NCBI RefSeq assembly: GCF_011045025.1
Contig: NZ_JAAKZX010000043.1
Coordinates: forward strand, 1 to 54,245
Reading direction: 5' to 3'
Source of the DNA: Streptomyces ureilyticus
GTDB taxonomy: Bacteria > Actinomycetota > Actinomycetes > Streptomycetales > Streptomycetaceae
Length of the DNA stretch: 54,245 bases
The notes beneath the pieces were generated by a model, which was not told where the DNA came from, made no database searches, and saw only the letters and a program-made list of their open reading frames with translations. A program made the position numbers and the translations under genes. Positions within the stretch are counted from its first letter, which is position 1; every line of letters begins with the position of its first letter. This document shows positions 16,639 to 24,769 of the stretch, piece by piece.

Positions 16639-17239
16639 CTTCTTCGCGAAGTCCTTCGCGTACCTGGAGTCCCGCAAGAACCTCACAGGCAGTGCGCTGG
16701 GCATCGTGGGTCTTGGGCTGACGTTCACGGGGCTGGCGGGGGCGTACTGGCCGGTCGTGGTCGCGGGTCTGTACGGCGCGGGCGCGCTCCTCGCCCCGCC
16801 GGAACGCCCGCCGCTGCCGGACTTCCCCGACCCGTCGGCCCAACTGGACGAATTGCGCGACGACTTCGGCAAGCTGCGCGACTACCTCGCCGACATCGAG
16901 CTGCCACCCGCGGCCTCCGGCCGCCTCACCGAACTGACGGAAATCCTCACGGCCCTGCTCGCTCCCGGCTGGGTCACGGAGGTGCTCGCCCAGGACGCGG
17001 AGGGCGTGCACGCGCTGTCCCGTACGGTGCGCCAGGACGTGCCGGAGGCCGTGGACGCGTACGTGCGGACGAGGTGGTGGACGCGGCTGACGCCGGGCAC
17101 GGATCCGCCGGAGCGGCACCTGGAACGCCAACTCGCGCTGTTACAGGGTGAGATGGAGGAGCTGACGGCAAGCCTGAGAGAGGTGGAGGCTCGTCGCCAG
17201 GAGTCACATACGCGGTATCTGGAGGACCGTTCCAACTGA
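16625..17239 (+). CDS. Hypothetical membrane protein with coiled-coil tail
   Basis: 204 residues, family not recognised. The N-terminus has a hydrophobic hairpin (about residues 20-57: GSALGIVGLGLTFTGLAGAY, then PVVVAGLYGAGALL). A helical region follows, LDELRDDFGKLRDYLADIEL, and a C-terminal coiled coil, LERQLALLQGEMEELTASLR. The GTG start lies inside the last codons of the VWA gene, overlapping by 14 bases. Both termini should be cytoplasmic, so it could connect TelA to the membrane-anchored binding proteins (inference). Last gene of the operon. Confidence 0.8.
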   Translation: MATSNFFAKSFAYLESRKNLTGSALGIVGLGLTFTGLAGAYWPVVVAGLYGAGALLAPPERPPLPDFPDPSAQLDELRDDFGKLRDYLADIELPPAASGRLTELTEILTALLAPGWVTEVLAQDAEGVHALSRTVRQDVPEAVDAYVRTRWWTRLTPGTDPPERHLERQLALLQGEMEELTASLREVEARRQESHTRYLEDRSN

Positions 17240-17383
17240 GCTCAGCGGCTGCCGGCCCGGGGCGGCGGTGGCCACGATGCACCGACCGGGTCGGCCGTTC
17301 CTCGGCATCGGTGTGTTGGGCGGTTTCACCACGCTTCCCTCCTACGCTGTCGACTCTTGGGTGCCTCTCGAACGGAGACGGGC

Positions 17384-17731
17384 ATGACTGGCTCGATGAG
17401 CAACGGGCTGCGGGTGACGGTTTTCACCGGGGACGGGGACCTGTGGCGCCGCAAGCCGCTGTCCAGCGAGATCGTCCACCGGGCTCGCAAGGCGGGGCTG
17501 GCGGGGGCGAGCGTGTTCCGGGGGTTCGAAGGTTTCGGAGCCTCCTCACTGATCCACACCACCCGGCTGCTGTCGCTGAGTGAGAATCTGCCGGTCGCGG
17601 TGGTGATCATCGATGAGGAAAGCCGCATCCGGGCGTTCCTGCCGGAGCTGAACGAGCTGGTGGGCGGGGGCCTGGTGGTCGTGGACAAGGTCGAGATCAT
17701 GCGCCCGGTCGGCAGGGAGCCCGCAAGCTGA
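17384..17731 (+). CDS. DUF190 family protein
   Basis: 115 residues, close to the usual size of DUF190 proteins, which have a PII-like ferredoxin fold and often sit next to fluoride channels. Visible features are LRVTVFTGDGDLWRRKPL, the helix VHRARKAGLAGASVFRGFEGFG, ending in TTRLLSLSENLPVAVVIIDE and a final VVVDKVEIMRP strand. GGAGAC precedes the ATG at 17384; the in-frame ATG at 17396 is a second option. No CrcB-type channel is adjacent. The neighbour is a convergent cation/proton antiporter, nine bases away, so a regulatory nucleotide-binding role for transport is possible but unproven. Confidence 0.87.
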   Translation: MTGSMSNGLRVTVFTGDGDLWRRKPLSSEIVHRARKAGLAGASVFRGFEGFGASSLIHTTRLLSLSENLPVAVVIIDEESRIRAFLPELNELVGGGLVVVDKVEIMRPVGREPAS

Positions 17732-17739
17732 CCTGGGGA

Positions 17740-19146
17740 TCAGTGGGGCGTCGAGCGGGTCTCCGGTGGGATCACCGCCGTCACGGAGGGCGGTTCACCG
17801 GGCAGCGACTGGTGGCCGACCAGGGCCTCCTCCGGTACGTGCGGCCGGTCCGAGGAGACGAACGTCGGGTCCTTCGAGAGCACCCGGGTCAGCCATGCGC
17901 CGGCGAGTTGGGAGGTGAGGATGGACAGCAGCACGAGCGCGACGAAGAACTGGCCGTTGATGACCCCTGCGCCGAAGGTCACCGATGCCACGACGATGCC
18001 GGGGCCGCCGCGGGCGTTCATCGCCACCGCGAAGTGGGTCGACCAGGACGGAGTCTTGCCGGCCAGGCGCGCGCCCACCCACACGCTGCCGAACTTGATC
18101 ACACAGGCGAGGACGAACAGCTGGCCGAAGAAGACCAGATCCAGGTTCTGGACCAGGTCGAGACGGAAGCCGACGAGCGCGAAGTAGATCGGCACGAAGA
18201 AGGCCAGCGAGAAACCCCGCACCGCGCTCAGGCCGGGTGAAACCGTCTTCCCGTCGTCCTTCTTCTCGGCCATGGCGATGCCCGCAGTGAGCGCGCCGAA
18301 GATCGGATCGATCCCCAGGCCCATGCAGCTCAGGCAGAGCGCGAACAGGAACACCAGGCGGAACGCCGCGGGACTGCGCCGCTCCAGCGCACTGAGCGGA
18401 CCTGTGGCGAGCCATTGGAACACCGCCCGGCCTCCGGCGAGGAAGACCGCGAAGAACAGCACCGACGCACCCACGTAGTAGGCCACGTCCCAGCCGATCG
18501 AGTCGCTGGGGAGCAGGGCGGGCAGCCCGTAGGAAGTGTCCGCCTGGATGTGGGCGAGCCCGAGGATCACCGCCAGGACGACATAGAGGAGAACGTCTTC
18601 GACGACGGCGACCGTGAGCACCGTGCGGGCGAAGAGGCTGTCCATGATGCCGAGATCCATCATGATCCGGGAGATGACCGGGATGCTGGTCACGGCGATG
18701 GCCAGGCCCAGGACGAGGGAGATGCTCATGGCGGATCCGTGCGGGCCCACCAGGGCTTCGGGGTCGACCGCCTGCGCGATGGCCAGGCCCCCGGCGAAGG
18801 GGATCATCAGGCCTGTGACGGTGGTGTAGAGGACGGTCCTGCGCTCCGCCCCCAGACTGCTCTGGCGCATCTCCAGCCCGGCCAGAAAGACCATCAGAAT
18901 CGTACCGAGCTGGTAGACCGCGCCCAGCACATGAGCGGTGGGACCGGAGGGCGGTATCAGCCAGCCGGCCACCGACGGGGCTATCAAGCCGAGGGCGGTC
19001 GGCCCCAGCAACAGTCCCCCCACGATCTCCCCGATGACCGGAGGCTGACGCAATCGCGCGAACACGTAGGCGCCAAGGTGCGCCGCCAGCAGGAACACGG
19101 TCAGCACGATCAGGATTTTTGCCACTTCGGCAGCGGTGAGGGACAT
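17740..19146 (-). CDS. Kef-type cation/proton antiporter (CPA2)
   Basis: 468 residues with about twelve membrane segments. The N-terminal region AARLRQPPVIGEIVGGLLLGP-like (seen as RLRQPPVIGEIVGGLLLGPT) and the AVTSIPVISRIMMDLGIMDS segment are hallmarks of the monovalent cation:proton antiporter-2 family. VVEDVLLYVVLA contains the paired acidic residues of the ion site. There is no C-terminal TrkA/KTN domain, only a short cytoplasmic tail. It would exchange Na+ or K+ for protons across the cytoplasmic membrane. Convergent with the DUF190 gene. Upstream of its start lies the terminator of the HNH gene. Confidence 0.9.
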   Translation of the reverse strand: MSLTAAEVAKILIVLTVFLLAAHLGAYVFARLRQPPVIGEIVGGLLLGPTALGLIAPSVAGWLIPPSGPTAHVLGAVYQLGTILMVFLAGLEMRQSSLGAERRTVLYTTVTGLMIPFAGGLAIAQAVDPEALVGPHGSAMSISLVLGLAIAVTSIPVISRIMMDLGIMDSLFARTVLTVAVVEDVLLYVVLAVILGLAHIQADTSYGLPALLPSDSIGWDVAYYVGASVLFFAVFLAGGRAVFQWLATGPLSALERRSPAAFRLVFLFALCLSCMGLGIDPIFGALTAGIAMAEKKDDGKTVSPGLSAVRGFSLAFFVPIYFALVGFRLDLVQNLDLVFFGQLFVLACVIKFGSVWVGARLAGKTPSWSTHFAVAMNARGGPGIVVASVTFGAGVINGQFFVALVLLSILTSQLAGAWLTRVLSKDPTFVSSDRPHVPEEALVGHQSLPGEPPSVTAVIPPETRSTPH

Positions 19147-19200
19147 GGGCTTATCTCCGGCTCATTTACGACATGCGTGGTGTTTCCGGCGTTCAACTGA

Positions 19201-19240
19201 CAGGGGCTCGCCCGCCGTTCGGGCGGCGGGCGAGCCCCTG
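19201..19240 (-). terminator. Terminator after the HNH nuclease gene
   Basis: A perfect 17-bp stem, CAGGGGCTCGCCCGCCG / CGGCGGGCGAGCCCCTG, with a six-base loop. It lies 46 bp beyond the HNH stop codon and 54 bp before the antiporter start on the same strand, so it separates the two transcripts. Confidence 0.85.
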
Positions 19241-19286
19241 CCTGTGAGCGTTACGAGGTTCAGGACCCGGCGGATCGACCAACCCT

Positions 19287-20012
19287 TCACGGGCAGGTGT
19301 CCAGCATCGAGCTGAGTGCGGCCTTCTCTTGCGCGGTGACAGAGAGCCCGTAGGTGAACTTCACATGGGTCCAGGCCCTGCCGTACACGCAGTGGTAGGC
19401 GGTGTTCGACGGGACCCACTGGTCGGGCGACTGGTCGCCCTTCTTACTGTTGGCCACTACCGAGACGGCGACGAGCTGCGTGGTGGACAGGTCGTTGGCG
19501 AATTTGTGGCGCCGCGCCGGGCTCCACTTGTCCGCTCCCGAGCGCCATGCGTTGGCCAGAGGCACAACGTGATCGACGTGAACCTGCGACGGCGTGGTGA
19601 GGATCCGGTCGTCGTAGGGACTGTGCCATTGCTGTGCGGCCGCCTGGACCTGTGTGCCCAGGCCCGCAGCCTTGGCATCGCGATGGATCACGACCTGTTG
19701 GGTCTCGGCCCAGCGGTCCTCGATGGCCCAGTGTTCGAACTTGTCCCTGCTGTATCCCTTCAGCGAGTGCGGAGCCTCAACGGTGAGGGCAGCGAGTTCC
19801 TTACGGACCACGTCGGCGTTCGGCGCCTCGGGCACCATATGCCGCTGGCCAAGGAGTCGTGCCGACGCCGGCTGGGAGGACGTCGGCGCGGACGCCGGTT
19901 CGGTCGGCCAGATCAGGGCTACGGCCAGAACGACCGGTATAGGGAGGAACGCTGCGACCAATGCGATGGCCACGCGATAGCGGCCTGACAGGTCTATGTG
20001 TGATTTTCCCAT
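19287..20012 (-). CDS. Secreted HNH (DUF1524/GmrSD C-terminal-like) nuclease
   Basis: 241 residues. A signal anchor (VAIALVAAFLPIPVVLAVAL) and a Ser/Pro linker are followed by an HNH-type nuclease domain. The core is VHVDHVVPLANAW, with the HNH histidines, then WSPARRHKFANDL, VVANSKKGDQSPDQW and an exposed cysteine pair (YHCVYG, LDTCP). This matches the His-Asp-His-Val-Val-Pro-Leu family of secreted Streptomyces nucleases that degrade DNA or RNA outside the cell. The ATG and its AGGAG box lie in an eight-base-pair inverted repeat that may hide them in the mRNA. Single gene with its own terminator. Confidence 0.88.
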   Translation of the reverse strand: MGKSHIDLSGRYRVAIALVAAFLPIPVVLAVALIWPTEPASAPTSSQPASARLLGQRHMVPEAPNADVVRKELAALTVEAPHSLKGYSRDKFEHWAIEDRWAETQQVVIHRDAKAAGLGTQVQAAAQQWHSPYDDRILTTPSQVHVDHVVPLANAWRSGADKWSPARRHKFANDLSTTQLVAVSVVANSKKGDQSPDQWVPSNTAYHCVYGRAWTHVKFTYGLSVTAQEKAALSSMLDTCP

Positions 20013-20035
20013 ACAGGAATTGATATCTCCTGTAT
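20011..20035 (-). promoter_or_regulatory. Inverted repeat covering the RBS and start codon of the HNH nuclease
   Basis: ATACAGGA (read on the coding strand at 20035-20028) is complementary over all eight bases to TCCTGTAT (20018-20011). The first arm contains the start of the AGGAG Shine-Dalgarno and the second overlaps the first two bases of the ATG. In RNA this is an eight-pair hairpin with a nine-base loop that sequesters the initiation region; it could equally be a DNA operator. Confidence 0.55.
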
Positions 20036-20128
20036 GCGCAGTTTGCGGACTTAAATTAGCCCAAAAGTGGTGAATTGGCCGAAGGTTGGCGTCATCCGTC
20101 AGGTTCGCTCAACTGGCCCGCGCAGCCG

Positions 20129-20170
20129 GGAGGCCGGGGCCCGCACGCCGTCGTGCGGGCCCCGGCCTCC
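20129..20170 (-). terminator. Terminator after pckG
   Basis: An 18-bp perfect stem (GGAGGCCGGGGCCCGCAC / GTGCGGGCCCCGGCCTCC) with a six-base loop, 30 bp beyond the pckG stop. It also shields the HNH gene promoter downstream on the same strand. Confidence 0.85.
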
Positions 20171-20199
20171 GGGGGTGGTGCTCAGGGACGGGCTGGGCG

Positions 20200-22023
20200 T
20201 CAGCCCAGGCGCTTCACCAGCGCCCGGTACTCGTCCCAGAGTTCCGTCGGCGTGTGGGAGCCGAAGGTGTTGAGGTGGTCGGGGACCAGCGCCGCCTCCT
20301 CGCGCCAGACGTCCTTGTCGACGGTGAGGAGGAAGTCCAGCTCGGACTCGGAGAGGTCGAGATCCTCCGTGTCCAGGGCGGCCTTGGTCGGAAGGATGCC
20401 GATCGGCGTCTCGACGCCCTCCGCCTTGCCGTCCAGCCGGTCCACGATCCACTTCAGAACGCGGCTGTTCTCACCGAAGCCGGGCCACACGAACTTGCCC
20501 GCGTCGTTCTTGCGGAACCAGTTCACGTAGTAGATCTTCGGCAGCTTGGACGCGTCCTTGTCCTTGGCGACGTCGATCCAGTGCCCCATGTAGTCGCCCA
20601 TGTTGTAGCCGCAGAACGGCAGCATGGCGAAGGGGTCGCGGCGCAGTTCGCCGACCTTGCCCTCGGCGGCGGCCGTCTTCTCGGAGGCGACGTTCGCGCC
20701 CAGGAACACGCCGTGGTTCCAGTCGAAGGACTCGGTGACCAGCGGGACCGCCGTGGCGCGACGGCCGCCGAAGAGGATCGCCGAGATCGGCACGCCCTTC
20801 GGGTCCTCCCACTCGGGCGCGATGATCGGGCACTGGGAGGCGGGGACGGTGAAGCGGGCGTTCGGGTGGGCGGCGGGAACCTCGGACTCCGGCGTCCAGT
20901 CGTTGCCCTTCCAGTCCGTGAGGTGGGCGGGCGTCTCCTCGGTCATCCCCTCCCACCAGATGTCACCGTCGTCCGTCAGCGCGACGTTGGTGAAGACGGA
21001 GTTGCCCCACAGCGTCTTCATCGCGTTGGCGTTGGTGTGCTCACCGGTGCCGGGCGCGACGCCGAAGAAACCGGCCTCGGGGTTGATCGCGTACAGACGG
21101 CCGTCCTCACCGAACCGCATCCAGGCGATGTCGTCGCCGATGGTCTCGACGGTCCAGCCACGGACGGTGGGCTCCAGCATGGCGAGGTTCGTCTTGCCGC
21201 AGGCGCTCGGGAAGGCGGCGGCGACGTACTTCGACTCGCCCTGCGGCGGCGTCAGCTTCAGGATGAGCATGTGCTCGGCCAGCCAGCCCTCGTCGCGCGC
21301 CATGACGGAGGCGATGCGCAGGGCGTAGCACTTCTTGCCGAGCAGCGCGTTGCCGCCGTAGCCGGAGCCGTACGACCAGATCTCGCGGGTCTCCGGGAAG
21401 TGCGAGATGTACTTCGTGGAGTTGCACGGCCACGGCACATCCTCCTGGCCCTCCTCCAGCGGCGCCCCGAGCGTGTGCACAGCACGCACGAAGAAACCGT
21501 CGGAGCCGAGCTCGTCCAGAACCGCCTGGCCCATACGCGTCATCGTGCGCATGGAGACGGCGACGTACGCGGAGTCGGTGATCTCGACGCCTATCGCGGA
21601 CAGCGGCGAGCCCAGCGGGCCCATGCAGAACGGCACGACGTACATGGTCCGGCCACGCATCGAGCCCCGGAAGACACCCTGCTCGCCCGCGAAGATCTCC
21701 CGCATCTCGGCGGGGTCCTTCCAGTGGTTCGTCGGACCCGCGTCCTCCTCCTTCTCGGAGCAGATGAAGGTGCGGTCCTCGACCCGGGCGACATCGGTCG
21801 GGTCGGAAGCCGCGTAGTAGGAGTTGGGGCGTTTGATCGGGTCGAGTTTCTTGAAGGTGCCCTTACGGACGAGCTCCTCGCTCAGTCGCTCGTATTCCGC
21901 CTCTGAGCCGTCACACCAGACCACGTTGTCCGGCTGCGTGAGTTCCGCGATCTCGTTGACCCACGAGATCAGTTCCTGGTGGTTGGTGGGAACGGCAGGG
22001 GGAGCCGCGATGTCGCGCGCCAC
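20200..22023 (-). CDS. pckG: Phosphoenolpyruvate carboxykinase (GTP)
   Basis: 607 residues, full length for the GTP-dependent enzyme. It interconverts oxaloacetate + GTP and PEP + CO2 + GDP at the junction of the TCA cycle and gluconeogenesis. Diagnostic segments are the P-loop with active-site cysteine FPSACGKTNLAM, the second kinase motif ETIGDDIAWM, FGGRRA, the R-loop region YVVPFCMGPLGSP and the nucleotide-binding FPETREIWSYGSGYGGNAL and GFGENSRVLKW. I chose the GTG at 22023 because an AGGAG box lies six bases upstream and VARDIAAPPAVPTNH is the natural N-terminus. Monocistronic, with a strong terminator. Confidence 0.96.
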   Translation of the reverse strand: MARDIAAPPAVPTNHQELISWVNEIAELTQPDNVVWCDGSEAEYERLSEELVRKGTFKKLDPIKRPNSYYAASDPTDVARVEDRTFICSEKEEDAGPTNHWKDPAEMREIFAGEQGVFRGSMRGRTMYVVPFCMGPLGSPLSAIGVEITDSAYVAVSMRTMTRMGQAVLDELGSDGFFVRAVHTLGAPLEEGQEDVPWPCNSTKYISHFPETREIWSYGSGYGGNALLGKKCYALRIASVMARDEGWLAEHMLILKLTPPQGESKYVAAAFPSACGKTNLAMLEPTVRGWTVETIGDDIAWMRFGEDGRLYAINPEAGFFGVAPGTGEHTNANAMKTLWGNSVFTNVALTDDGDIWWEGMTEETPAHLTDWKGNDWTPESEVPAAHPNARFTVPASQCPIIAPEWEDPKGVPISAILFGGRRATAVPLVTESFDWNHGVFLGANVASEKTAAAEGKVGELRRDPFAMLPFCGYNMGDYMGHWIDVAKDKDASKLPKIYYVNWFRKNDAGKFVWPGFGENSRVLKWIVDRLDGKAEGVETPIGILPTKAALDTEDLDLSESELDFLLTVDKDVWREEAALVPDHLNTFGSHTPTELWDEYRALVKRLG

Positions 22024-22362
22024 GGTTGCTCCTAGATGAGGGATTTTGTTGTCGAATGCCCCTTGGGGGCCGCGGCCCGGATGCTTCGTCTGGATCATGG
22101 CGCTCATCCGGTGCCGACCGCACTCATTTGATCATCCGACGCGTTTGCGCATATGTCCAGAGCGCCGCACACCTGAGCAGACGTGACCATCGCCACGCTA
22201 TTCCCCCCGGGGGTTTAGTGGCTATTGTCTGCTTCGCCCGCAATTCGTCGTAGCGAAGCGAGCCGGCCAGCCCTCAAACCCCGGTGAGAGGAAGGCCACT
22301 TGGCCCTTATCACATGACCGAACTGATTCAGGACTTACGGTTCCGTAGGTACGATTCGGCCT
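22024..22362. other. Intergenic region between pckG and the hemolysin III family gene
   Basis: 339 bp with no convincing gene. It holds the pckG leader with its RBS at the left end and the promoter of the divergent membrane protein at the right end (22327-22355). A CCCCCCGGGGG run at about 22206-22216 is a small palindrome. In-frame ATGs upstream of pckG at 22098 and 22107 lack an RBS and were not used. Confidence 0.7.
22327..22355 (+). promoter_or_regulatory. Leaderless promoter with TACGG-TT-CCGTA operator
   Basis: TTCAGG (22327-22332), a 17-base spacer and TACGAT (22350-22355) form a promoter. The spacer contains TACGG-TT-CCGTA (22336-22347), an inverted repeat of the sort bound by TetR-type dimers. 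Seven bases separate the -10 from the ATG at 22363 and there is no RBS, so the mRNA is probably leaderless. Confidence 0.55.
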
Positions 22363-23079
22363 ATGACTGCGTCCGCCTCCGACGCGCCCTTGGAGTCGCC
22401 GACCACCGGCCGCGTCTCCGCCGCGCTCTCCCATCTGCCGCATCCGGTCAAGCCCAAGCTCCGGGGCTGGCTGCATGCCGGGATGTTTCCGGCCGTGCTC
22501 GTCTCCGGCCTGGTCCTGACCGCCCTCACGGAATCGACGCGCGGACGCATAGCCTGCGGGATCTTCGTCCTGACCGCCTGCCTGCTCTTCGGCGTGAGCG
22601 CCATCTACCACCGGGGGGACTGGTCGCCGCGGGCCGACGGCGTACTGCGCCGGCTCGACCACGCGAACATCTTCCTGATCATCGCGGGGACGTACACACC
22701 GCTGACGATGCTGCTCCTGCCGGACGCCAAGGGGCAGTGGCTGCTGTGGGGCATCTGGGGCGCCGCCATCGCGGGCATCCTCTTCCGGGTGTTCTGGGTC
22801 GGCGCCCCGCGCTGGCTCTACACCCCCTGCTACATCGCGATGGGCTGGGCGGCCGTCTTCTTCCTCCCCGACTTCATGCGCACGGGCGGGATCGCCGTCC
22901 TCGTCCTGGTGATCGTCGGTGGCCTGCTCTACAGCGCGGGCGGCGTGATCTACGGCCTCAAGCGCCCCGACCCGTCGCCGCGCTGGTTCGGCTTCCACGA
23001 GGTGTTCCACTCGTTCACGCTGGTGGCGTTCGTCGCGCACTACATCGGGATCTCGATCGTGGCGTACCAGCACGGGTAG
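22363..23079 (+). CDS. Hemolysin III (PAQR/YqfA) family membrane protein
   Basis: 238 residues with seven predicted membrane segments. The family signature is present: FGVSAIYHRGDW near span 2, RRLDHANIFLIIAGTYTP at span 3, and FHEVFHSFTLVAFVAHYI at the last span. The Ser, Asp and three His residues in these segments form the putative metal site of PAQR hydrolase-like proteins. Bacterial members influence membrane fatty-acid composition; the hemolysin name is historical. Transcription likely starts at the ATG. A strong hairpin terminator follows at 23099. Confidence 0.92.
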   Translation: MTASASDAPLESPTTGRVSAALSHLPHPVKPKLRGWLHAGMFPAVLVSGLVLTALTESTRGRIACGIFVLTACLLFGVSAIYHRGDWSPRADGVLRRLDHANIFLIIAGTYTPLTMLLLPDAKGQWLLWGIWGAAIAGILFRVFWVGAPRWLYTPCYIAMGWAAVFFLPDFMRTGGIAVLVLVIVGGLLYSAGGVIYGLKRPDPSPRWFGFHEVFHSFTLVAFVAHYIGISIVAYQHG

Positions 23080-23098
23080 CCCATCGACTTTGCTTTCA

Positions 23099-23126
23099 GT
23101 GGCCGCGGCTCTTGAGCCGCGGCCAC
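23099..23126 (+). terminator. Terminator after the hemolysin III family gene
   Basis: GTGGCCGCGGCTC and GAGCCGCGGCCAC pair over 13 bp with a minimal TT centre (a CUUG tetraloop in RNA), followed by TTTC. It starts 20 bp after the stop codon. Confidence 0.85.
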
Positions 23127-23153
23127 TTTCGTATGCCCACGCACGCCCACCTA

Positions 23154-23186
23154 TTGACGGGCACCATCTTTTGAGAGCTACTCTCA
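23154..23186 (+). promoter_or_regulatory. Promoter and TGAGAG operator of the MFS-TetR operon
   Basis: TTGACG (23154-23159) serves as -35 and TACTCT (23179-23184) as -10, 19 bases apart. The -10 lies inside TGAGAG-CTA-CTCTCA (23172-23186), a perfect six-base inverted repeat. The ATG at 23191 is six bases after the -10 with no RBS, so the transcript is likely leaderless. The TetR protein encoded at 24770 is the expected repressor (inference). Confidence 0.6.
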
Positions 23187-23190
23187 TTTC

Positions 23191-24765
23191 ATGGTTCCTG
23201 TCACTCCACGGGTCGAGACCCCGCCCGACCCCCGTCGCTGGTGGGCCCTCGGCGCCCTCGTGGCGAGCATGCTCGTCCTGGGCTTCGACCTGACGATCCT
23301 CAACGTCGCGCTGCCGACGATGGCCGAGCAGCTGGGGGCCGGCACGGGTGAGCTCCAGTGGATCGTGGACTCGTACGTCGTCGTGTTCGCGGCGCTGATG
23401 CTGCCCGCCGGACTGCTGGGCGACCGCTTCGGACGGCGCAGGATGCTGATCGCGGGGCTCCTCGTGTTCCTCGCCGGAGCCCTGTTCGGCACCCTCGTCT
23501 CCACGCCCGAGCTGGTCATCGCGGCCCGAACGGTCATGGGCGTGGGCGCCGCGCTGGTGATCCCGCTCGGGCTGTCGGTGCTGCCGTCGATGTTCGGGCC
23601 GGAGGAGCGCAGCAAGGCGGTCGCCGCCGTCACCGCCTCGATGGCCGCGGGCATGCCGCTCGGGCCGCTCGTCGGCGGGCTGCTGCTGGACCACTACTGG
23701 TGGGGATCGATCTTCCTGATCAACATCCCGATGGTCGCCATCGGCGTCGCCGCCTGCCTCTTCCTGCTGCCCGAGTCCCGCGACCCGGCGACGCCGCGCG
23801 TCGACGTCCTGTCCACCGCGTACAGCGCGATCGGTCTCGGCGCCCTGGTGTTCGGAATCATCGAGGCGCCCGAGCGTGGCTGGGGCAGTCCGCTGGTCCT
23901 CGGCTCGTTCGCGCTGTCCGCGGTGCTGCTGGCCGCCCTCGTCGTACGGGAGCGCCGGGCCGTGCGGCCGATGCTGGATCTGAAGCTGCTCGGGCACCGC
24001 GGTTTCCTGTTCAACAGTCTGGCCGCGACGCTCGGCACCTTCGTCTTCTCGGGGCTGCTGTTCATGCTGCCGACGTACCTCCAGGAGGTCGGCGGCAGCG
24101 ACGCGTTCGGCACCGGGCTACGGCTGCTGCCGATGATGGGCGGACTGATGGTCGCCGCCCGGATGAGCACACCGCTGGCGCGGCGCATGGGGCCACGCCC
24201 TGTGGTCACGGCGGGCCTGGCGGTGCTGTGCTTCGCCGCACTGCTCGGTTCGCGCACCGAGGCGGACAGCGGGTACGGGTTCACCGCGCTTTGGCTGACC
24301 ATCGCTGGACTGGGCTTCGGCCTCGCGATGGTGCCCGCGATGGACGCGGCGCTCGGCGGGATCCCCAAGGACGAGGCGGGCAGCGGGTCCGGGCTGCTGA
24401 TGACGCTGCGGCAAGTGGGCGGCGCGATCGGCATCGCGCTGCTCGGCAGCCTGGTCGCCAGTGCCTACGGCGACCGGATCGATACCTCGGGCCTCCCCGC
24501 CGCGGCCGCGGACGCGGCACGCGAGTCGCTGACCGGCGCGCACGCGGTCGCCGAGCGGCTCGGGCTGCCCGGCCTCGCGCGCTCCGCCGACGCCGCGTAC
24601 GTGGACGGCATGGGCACGGTCCTGGTGGTGTGCGGCATGGCGGCGCTGGTGACCGCCCTGCTGACGGCGGCGCTGCTGCCGAACGCACGGCCCGCCAAGG
24701 CGGAGGGGGCAGCGGAGGGCGAGACTCCGGCCATGGCTCGTACCGAATCCGATGGCGGACAATGA
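23191..24765 (+). CDS. MFS drug exporter, DHA2 (EmrB/QacA) type
   Basis: 524 residues with fourteen predicted membrane segments, the DHA2 number. Motif D1/A region is visible as LDLTILNVALPTMAEQL-like (FDLTILNVALPTMAEQLG), the motif A loop as LGDRFGRRRML and the motif C-like antiporter segment as GMPLGPLVGGLLLDHYWW. Such pumps export toxic organic compounds in exchange for protons. The gene is immediately followed by a TetR regulator, and its promoter carries a palindrome, the standard arrangement of a substrate-induced efflux operon. The substrate cannot be inferred. Confidence 0.92.
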   Translation: MVPVTPRVETPPDPRRWWALGALVASMLVLGFDLTILNVALPTMAEQLGAGTGELQWIVDSYVVVFAALMLPAGLLGDRFGRRRMLIAGLLVFLAGALFGTLVSTPELVIAARTVMGVGAALVIPLGLSVLPSMFGPEERSKAVAAVTASMAAGMPLGPLVGGLLLDHYWWGSIFLINIPMVAIGVAACLFLLPESRDPATPRVDVLSTAYSAIGLGALVFGIIEAPERGWGSPLVLGSFALSAVLLAALVVRERRAVRPMLDLKLLGHRGFLFNSLAATLGTFVFSGLLFMLPTYLQEVGGSDAFGTGLRLLPMMGGLMVAARMSTPLARRMGPRPVVTAGLAVLCFAALLGSRTEADSGYGFTALWLTIAGLGFGLAMVPAMDAALGGIPKDEAGSGSGLLMTLRQVGGAIGIALLGSLVASAYGDRIDTSGLPAAAADAARESLTGAHAVAERLGLPGLARSADAAYVDGMGTVLVVCGMAALVTALLTAALLPNARPAKAEGAAEGETPAMARTESDGGQ

Positions 24766-24769
24766 CGGA

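Noticed and set aside
13159..16872. Long minus-strand open frames across the TelA/VWA operon
   Set aside because: All are antisense to genes with recognisable domains and show no family features.
20086..21906. A 606-codon open frame antisense to pckG
   Set aside because: The minus strand encodes a complete, unmistakable PEP carboxykinase. The plus frame is an antisense shadow of high-GC codons with no motif or plausible RBS.
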